Shown here: one piece after another, positions 6,566 to 10,474 of the stretch
How positions within the stretch are numbered: the first letter of the stretch is position 1
Layout of the letters: each line of letters begins with the position of its first letter
Assembly (NCBI GenBank): GCA_028683685.1
Contig: JAQUHH010000063.1
Coordinates: 1-10,474 of the forward strand
DNA length: 10,474 bases
Source of the DNA: Bacteroidales bacterium
Lineage (GTDB): Bacteria; Bacteroidota; Bacteroidia; Bacteroidales; WCHB1-69
Reading direction: 5' to 3'
The notes under the pieces: model-generated
Told to the model about the DNA's origin: nothing
Databases searched by the model: none
What the model saw: the letters and a program-made list of their open reading frames with translations, nothing else
Made by a program: the position numbers and the translations under genes

Positions 6566-9202
6566 CTACAAAATATAATAAACTCTAAACCATAAAAACC
6601 ATTTTCCAGAAACAGGATATTGCTTAAGTCTTTCAAATTTAGTCAAAGAAGGAACACTGATTTTATCTCTATTTTTAAGAAAACTTGCCAATTGTTTTTG
6701 AACAATTCTAGTTTCAAAAGATTTAACGCCTCTTTTTTTCAACAATTCAAATAATTCAAAAGCATATTCCGGTTTTTGATATAAAATAGAATTGCTTAAT
6801 GCTGAAAAAATGGGTTTATTCTCGATCGACTGATAAAAAAACGAACTAAGAGAACTTCGTCTCACCCCATTTTTATCAAGCATATTCCCTTCAAATAACG
6901 AATCTGCTTTAAAATAATTACGCAAAGCCAATGAATAATTTTCAAGACGAAACTCAATGCTACTATCACGGATTAAATTTTCGTATTCCGAAGCAGGTAT
7001 CAAAAACTGCATTGCATCGTCATATCTTTTGGGAGATTGAATGCATTCACCAAATTCATTTTGAATCTTTATAATATTTTCAACCGACTGCTTAGCATTG
7101 ATGTAAGCATTTTCGTTTCTATAATTAAAATATTCATTTTCGAGTTTTTGTATTTCAGAATTGGCAAAAATACATTTTTGAGATTCGTAATTTTCAGATA
7201 CAGAATTAAACAATTTCATCAAATCAAGATTCTTTTCAAGATTCGATTTTATAATCAAAGTTTGAACTTCATCAATAATTTTTTTAGCGTCTAATAATTC
7301 ATTTCTCCATATTTTCATCCCAACACTATTCAACTTTTCAAAAGCAATTGGCTTACTTATCACAAACAAAAGAGAATCAAGTAATCTATTTTCAGACAAT
7401 TTAAATTTTTGCTCAATAGATTTTGCCTCTTGCAACGACAATAAAGCCGACGAATATTCCGCTTTCGAGTATAGAATATTGCCCCAATCTGTTTTTTTTA
7501 AACTTTCTGCTTGACGAATATTTACAAATAAAGCATAAGCTTCAGTCGTATCTTTAATCCATTCAGGATGCTTAAAATAGAAATCCATAGCTGCATCATA
7601 TTTGGCATCTGCCAATACAATATTACCCATTTCCAATTGCATTTTTGTTTCTTTTAAAGCAACTGAAAAGGCACCACTAAAAGCTTTTTCGCGAGATTCA
7701 TTCAAATACGCCAAAGAAAAATTTTCACGGAATGAATAACCCAGACTATCTGCATTATCCAACTGACGAATGGCTTTAGAAAATTGAGCTTTTTGAATAT
7801 TAATTATCGCTTCATTTACATATCTCGAAACTACTTTATCTGCCATCGCCTGAATTTCAGCATCATCCGGTAATTCTTTTTGATTAGCAAGTTGATATTT
7901 TTTAGATTCTCGAACATAATTTTCGGCAATATCCATTCGATTTCGCTCCAAAGACTTATTTATCACATTAAAATAAGAATTTAAGATGCCTTTTTTAGCA
8001 TTGATAATTCCTTGCTTATGCGAAGCATTACAAATAGGTTCTCGAATGCTATCGCAAAAAATAAGAGCCACAGAATAGACCTCAATCGCTCTGTGAAATT
8101 CTTCTTCGGAAATCCATTCATCCCCTTTTGTAAGAATACTCTGATATACATTTTGAGCCAAATGGACACATTCAACATACAGTTTTTCGTGAGGCCAAGT
8201 TTTTGAAAAAATTATTTTCAACAATTCTGATGCATCCGACAATCTCTCTTGGTTCAGAAAAATCTGTCCCAATTCCTTTAATGCAATAATGCTATATGGA
8301 TGAAACTCCAAGGCTTTTTGGTAAAAATAAATAGCCTTTTCAACATTTGATTTTTTTATGGATTCCCGAGCCGATTCAATAAAACGAAAATCAATACGAT
8401 GCAAATACTCATCTAACAAATAACGTTTTCGGGATATTTTTTGATTTATATCATTCATTTTATTTGAGAAAACGTGATGCGACTCAAGAGTAGGATTTAA
8501 AATTGAATAGATGTTTTGATCATTAAAAAACTCAAATTCTTTTTCAATATCATCTAAGGTAAAATCATGGATAGGCAGAAGTTCCGTCTGATCTAAGTTA
8601 ATATTGTCTATAGCCTCATTCCATAATTTAAATAAAGAATCACTTTTATAATAGAGTTCGATTCGATTTATTTTTTGATTTATTTTCTGCTCCCAAAACT
8701 CATCATATCGTATGTTTTTAAATATAGGTTTGATTTCAGGAATTTTATTTCCCGTAGAATCGATCCAAGAAAATATTGTCCGAATTGTTTCGGATGGCGA
8801 ATTGTGAAATGAAATATCAATACTGTTTTTTGATTGAAAAGCTTGATTTATTTCAAAACCAAAATCCAAATATTCAGGATAAAAATCGGAACAAAGTTCA
8901 AAATTGCGATACAAAAAGTTCCCTTTGCACTCGTCATAACGGACTTCTGCCATAGCAACAAATTGATACTGACTTAATTGTGTTACTTTTACAGACAAAT
9001 CAACAGAAAAAGAAATGTTTATCTCATTGTGAATAGATAATTTTTGCAATACCCTTTCTGCAAACACATTAGACACCGTTTGACTATTAAGAACAAAAGG
9101 ATAAGTAAAGTTTTTTTCAGAAATAATTAATTGCTGCGACATGACAGGAATCGTCAGAATAGAGAGAACAAAAATGAGAAAAGTGAAACGAGAAAAATTC
9201 AT
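6566..9202 (-). CDS. Large secreted TPR-repeat protein of unknown function
   Basis: I do not recognise a named family for the whole 878-residue protein. It starts with a signal peptide (MNFSRFTF, hydrophobic core to about residue 20, likely cut near VMS-QQ) and has no lipobox Cys, so it should be exported but not a lipoprotein. Residues about 23-190 form a beta-rich region with two Cys (about 92 and 104) and no family I can name. From about 270 to the end it is mostly helical with TPR-like units. The clearest is KAIYFYQKALEFHPYSIIAL, followed by LGQIFLNQERLSDASELL; weaker ones include EEFHRAIEVYSVALIF, AQFSKAIRQLDNADSLGY, KAEYSSALLSLQEAKSI and ENYSLALRNYFKADSLFE. Such proteins usually scaffold envelope complexes. 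ATG at 9202 is preferred over the adjacent in-frame TTG. It has its own -7 box and shares a terminator with pruA. SprE/PorW-type T9SS proteins are TPR proteins of similar size but are lipoproteins, so I do not assign it there. Confidence 0.85.
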   Translation of the reverse strand: MNFSRFTFLIFVLSILTIPVMSQQLIISEKNFTYPFVLNSQTVSNVFAERVLQKLSIHNEINISFSVDLSVKVTQLSQYQFVAMAEVRYDECKGNFLYRNFELCSDFYPEYLDFGFEINQAFQSKNSIDISFHNSPSETIRTIFSWIDSTGNKIPEIKPIFKNIRYDEFWEQKINQKINRIELYYKSDSLFKLWNEAIDNINLDQTELLPIHDFTLDDIEKEFEFFNDQNIYSILNPTLESHHVFSNKMNDINQKISRKRYLLDEYLHRIDFRFIESARESIKKSNVEKAIYFYQKALEFHPYSIIALKELGQIFLNQERLSDASELLKIIFSKTWPHEKLYVECVHLAQNVYQSILTKGDEWISEEEFHRAIEVYSVALIFCDSIREPICNASHKQGIINAKKGILNSYFNVINKSLERNRMDIAENYVRESKKYQLANQKELPDDAEIQAMADKVVSRYVNEAIINIQKAQFSKAIRQLDNADSLGYSFRENFSLAYLNESREKAFSGAFSVALKETKMQLEMGNIVLADAKYDAAMDFYFKHPEWIKDTTEAYALFVNIRQAESLKKTDWGNILYSKAEYSSALLSLQEAKSIEQKFKLSENRLLDSLLFVISKPIAFEKLNSVGMKIWRNELLDAKKIIDEVQTLIIKSNLEKNLDLMKLFNSVSENYESQKCIFANSEIQKLENEYFNYRNENAYINAKQSVENIIKIQNEFGECIQSPKRYDDAMQFLIPASEYENLIRDSSIEFRLENYSLALRNYFKADSLFEGNMLDKNGVRRSSLSSFFYQSIENKPIFSALSNSILYQKPEYAFELFELLKKRGVKSFETRIVQKQLASFLKNRDKISVPSLTKFERLKQYPVSGKWFLWFRVYYIL

Positions 9203-9237
9203 CAATGGATATTTTTGAAAAGGATGGTCTTAGAAAG

Positions 9238-9245
9238 CAAAAGTA
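9238..9245 (-). promoter_or_regulatory. Candidate -7 promoter element for the TPR gene
   Basis: On the minus strand this reads TACTTTTG, identical to the box in front of the Crp/Fnr gene and an exact TAnnTTTG match. It lies 35 bp before the ATG. A TTG (minus strand, 9270-9272) is 24 bp upstream, slightly long for a -33 element. Confidence 0.5.
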
Positions 9246-9345
9246 AATATTTTCTTTCTCTTAGAGACTCAAAAAAATCAATTTCTAAAAATAAAAACGA
9301 AAGCAATTTATTTCTACTTATTTCTAATCCATAACAAATATCAAT

Positions 9346-9375
9346 AAAAAAACCTCAAGTATATAACTCAAGGTT
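9346..9375 (-). terminator. Rho-independent terminator of tRNA-Leu
   Basis: On the minus strand AACCT/AGGTT form the stem base, then a 2-nt internal mismatch, an inner AGT/ACT stem and a 5-nt AT loop. The stem is followed on the minus strand by a run of T (complement of 9346-9350). It begins about 16 nt after the tRNA 3' end and is positioned to end that transcript before the TPR gene. Confidence 0.7.
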
Positions 9376-9390
9376 TATTTTAAAATCAGG

Positions 9391-9474
9391 TGCCCAGAAC
9401 AAGATTCGAACTTGCACACCCGTACGGGCACTACCCCCTCAAAGTAGCATGTCTACCAATTTCACCACCTGGGC
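9391..9474 (-). tRNA. tRNA-Leu(GAG)
   Basis: The 84-nt sequence folds as a class II tRNA. The acceptor stem is GCCCAGG with TCTGGGC (one G-T pair) and discriminator A. The D-arm contains AATTGGTAGAC. The anticodon stem is CTACT/GGTAG around loop TTGAGGG, giving anticodon GAG, which reads CUC and CUU Leu codons. A long variable arm (CCCG-TAC-GGG) is typical of tRNA-Leu. The T-arm is GCAAG-TTCGAAT-CTTGT. The bases after the discriminator are CCT, so the CCA end is not encoded and must be added enzymatically. It has its own -7 box and terminator, and lies downstream of the outer-membrane receptor gene on the same strand. Confidence 0.97.
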
Positions 9475-9486
9475 ATTATTAGATTG

Positions 9487-9494
9487 CAAATATA
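9487..9494 (-). promoter_or_regulatory. -7 promoter element of tRNA-Leu
   Basis: On the minus strand this reads TATATTTG, an exact TAnnTTTG match, ending 12 bp before the first tRNA base. Transcription would start only about 5 nt before the mature 5' end. No good TTG -33 element is visible in the AT-rich sequence upstream. Confidence 0.6.
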
Positions 9495-9538
9495 CATTAT
9501 ATTTTTTTAGAAAAACATTTCTACGTTTTTTTTTGAGC

Positions 9539-10474
9539 TTACATTCCCGGAGCTCCCCCTCCCTGATTCATATCGCCCCGTTTTTGTTCTTTTTCCATCT
9601 CGATTTTTCCAAATCTAAACGTAAGACCCATCAAAATATATTGACTATTCGACCATGATTCACTTACGGAATATATACTTGGGGTATTTGTCTCAAATTT
9701 ACTTCGTTGCGTATTAAACATATCCTGAACACTCATATGAACAGATAATTTTTTATCAAAAAAATCAGCCCGAAGAGATGCATTGGCAAAAAGCATGGCA
9801 TCTGAATGTCCTTGTAAAGTGGGAGACTTTGAGCGATAAAAACCCATCAACTGAATTTGGTAACGTTTTAATAAAGAAGAACTAAAACTAATTTTTGCAT
9901 CATAACTAAATTCATTCCGCTGAACCGTATATGAATCGAACTCTGCATAAATATCTTTGTTATAAACATTTGCATTGACTAAAACATTTATAAAAGGCTT
10001 TGGACGATACGTAAAAGTAACATCAGCACCCGTAAAAATATCTTGCCCTGAATTGGTCATAAATTGATAAATTGTGTAGCGGTTCAAATAGGAATCGTAA
10101 ACTGCTTCAAGACTATTGGTGTGGCTTTTATCCGTCCTTCTGTGATATAATGACATGCTAAGAAAGCCAACTTTTTCAAAAAACTTAGAACTTCCCAGTT
10201 CGAATGAATTTGTATACGCTGGTTTTAAATTAGGATTTCCCTTCCATATTGATTCTTCATTCATATAACTGATAAATGGATCGAGATACCAAATATTTGG
10301 ATATTGCACTCTTCGGCTATAACTGGCTGTATAACTATATTTTTTTGAAGTTTGATAACTCAAATGTGCAGAAGGAAAAATTCCCAAATAATCGCTTTCT
10401 ACTTGCTGTGCTGCTGAAATAGAATTTAGAAAGTTGTATTGATATTCTCCCCTTAATCCAATTTTGTAACTAAA
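9539..10474 (-). CDS. TonB-dependent-receptor-like outer-membrane beta-barrel protein, C-terminal part
   Basis: Translation is open from the right edge to the TAA at 9539-9541 (311 residues seen). The start and any plug or carboxypeptidase-like domain lie outside the window. The segment is the C-terminal half of the barrel, with alternating aromatic/polar strands and the SYSRRVQYPNIWYLDPFISY ... IWKGNPNLKPAYTNSFELG motif. That motif is characteristic of the outer-membrane beta-barrel family related to TonB-dependent receptors in Bacteroidota. The last barrel strand is near ILMGLTFRFGK, followed by a 20-residue hydrophilic tail ending MNQGGGAPGM, a Gly/Met-rich ending seen in this family. Family members are outer-membrane proteins thought to import or bind ligands; the substrate cannot be told. 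The tRNA-Leu gene begins 64 bp after the stop. No clear terminator separates them. Confidence 0.9.
   Translation of the reverse strand, partial: FSYKIGLRGEYQYNFLNSISAAQQVESDYLGIFPSAHLSYQTSKKYSYTASYSRRVQYPNIWYLDPFISYMNEESIWKGNPNLKPAYTNSFELGSSKFFEKVGFLSMSLYHRRTDKSHTNSLEAVYDSYLNRYTIYQFMTNSGQDIFTGADVTFTYRPKPFINVLVNANVYNKDIYAEFDSYTVQRNEFSYDAKISFSSSLLKRYQIQLMGFYRSKSPTLQGHSDAMLFANASLRADFFDKKLSVHMSVQDMFNTQRSKFETNTPSIYSVSESWSNSQYILMGLTFRFGKIEMEKEQKRGDMNQGGGAPGM

Noticed and set aside
9391..9474. tRNA gene as an integration (att) site for a mobile element.
   Set aside because: No integrase, no direct repeat of the tRNA 3' end and no foreign-looking genes nearby in the window.
9508..9534. TAGAAA-AACA-TTTCTA hairpin followed by a T-run on the + strand, between the receptor gene and tRNA-Leu.
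   Set aside because: The U-tract is on the wrong strand to end the receptor transcript, the stem is AT-rich and short, and no + strand gene needs it.
307..9658. Open frames of 60-117 codons on the strand opposite to, or in other frames of, the main genes (for example 507-839 +, 1946-2278 +, 7037-7294 +, 1960-2313 -, 9449-9658 +).
   Set aside because: They lie within well-supported coding genes or the tRNA, have biased composition, and show no domain or signal. They are shadows of the real genes.

Overview
The window looks like a chromosomal segment of a Bacteroidota bacterium. It is AT-rich. Several genes have exact matches to the phylum's -7 promoter element (TAnnTTTG), and clear Shine-Dalgarno sequences are largely absent. 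The protein set also fits: an outer-membrane beta-barrel receptor with a Gly/Met-rich tail, a secreted TPR/PD40 protein, and a eukaryote-like long-chain acyl-CoA ligase end. Nothing points to a mobile element, phage, CRISPR array or biosynthetic cluster. This reads as core chromosome with some unusual individual proteins.

Layout. Bases 1-146 hold the 3' end of an acyl-CoA synthetase (+). A bidirectional terminator (169-205) separates it from a convergent Crp/Fnr-type regulator (279-974, -). Next on the minus strand come three co-oriented genes, in transcription order: a secreted TPR/PD40 protein (4430-2577), a DnaQ-type 3'-5' exonuclease (2512-1703) and a fumarylacetoacetate-hydrolase (FAH) family protein (1693-1088). 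The last two are only 9 bp apart and are probably one transcript. A 398-bp divergent spacer (4431-4828) is rich in promoter-like and dyad elements. It leads to pruA, encoding 1-pyrroline-5-carboxylate dehydrogenase (4829-6454, +). A perfect palindromic terminator (6472-6505) lies between pruA and a convergent secreted TPR protein of unknown function (9202-6566, -). A tRNA-Leu(GAG) gene with its own promoter and terminator follows (9474-9391, -). The window ends inside a TonB-dependent-receptor-like outer-membrane protein (9539 to the right edge, -).

How the genes fit together. There is no single pathway. Acyl-CoA ligase and P5C dehydrogenase are catabolic enzymes, and three of the larger proteins are envelope-directed. 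The most noteworthy points are: (1) the FAH-family protein keeps its fold motifs and an open frame but has lost several catalytic and metal-binding residues; (2) the PD40 protein has a long coiled coil that appears to interrupt its C-terminal beta-sandwich domain and lacks the OmpA domain often found in such proteins; (3) the pruA upstream region has a 9-bp inverted repeat in which each arm is a -7 promoter element, plus a separate well-spaced promoter further upstream with no assigned gene. I found no convincing novel multi-gene system.
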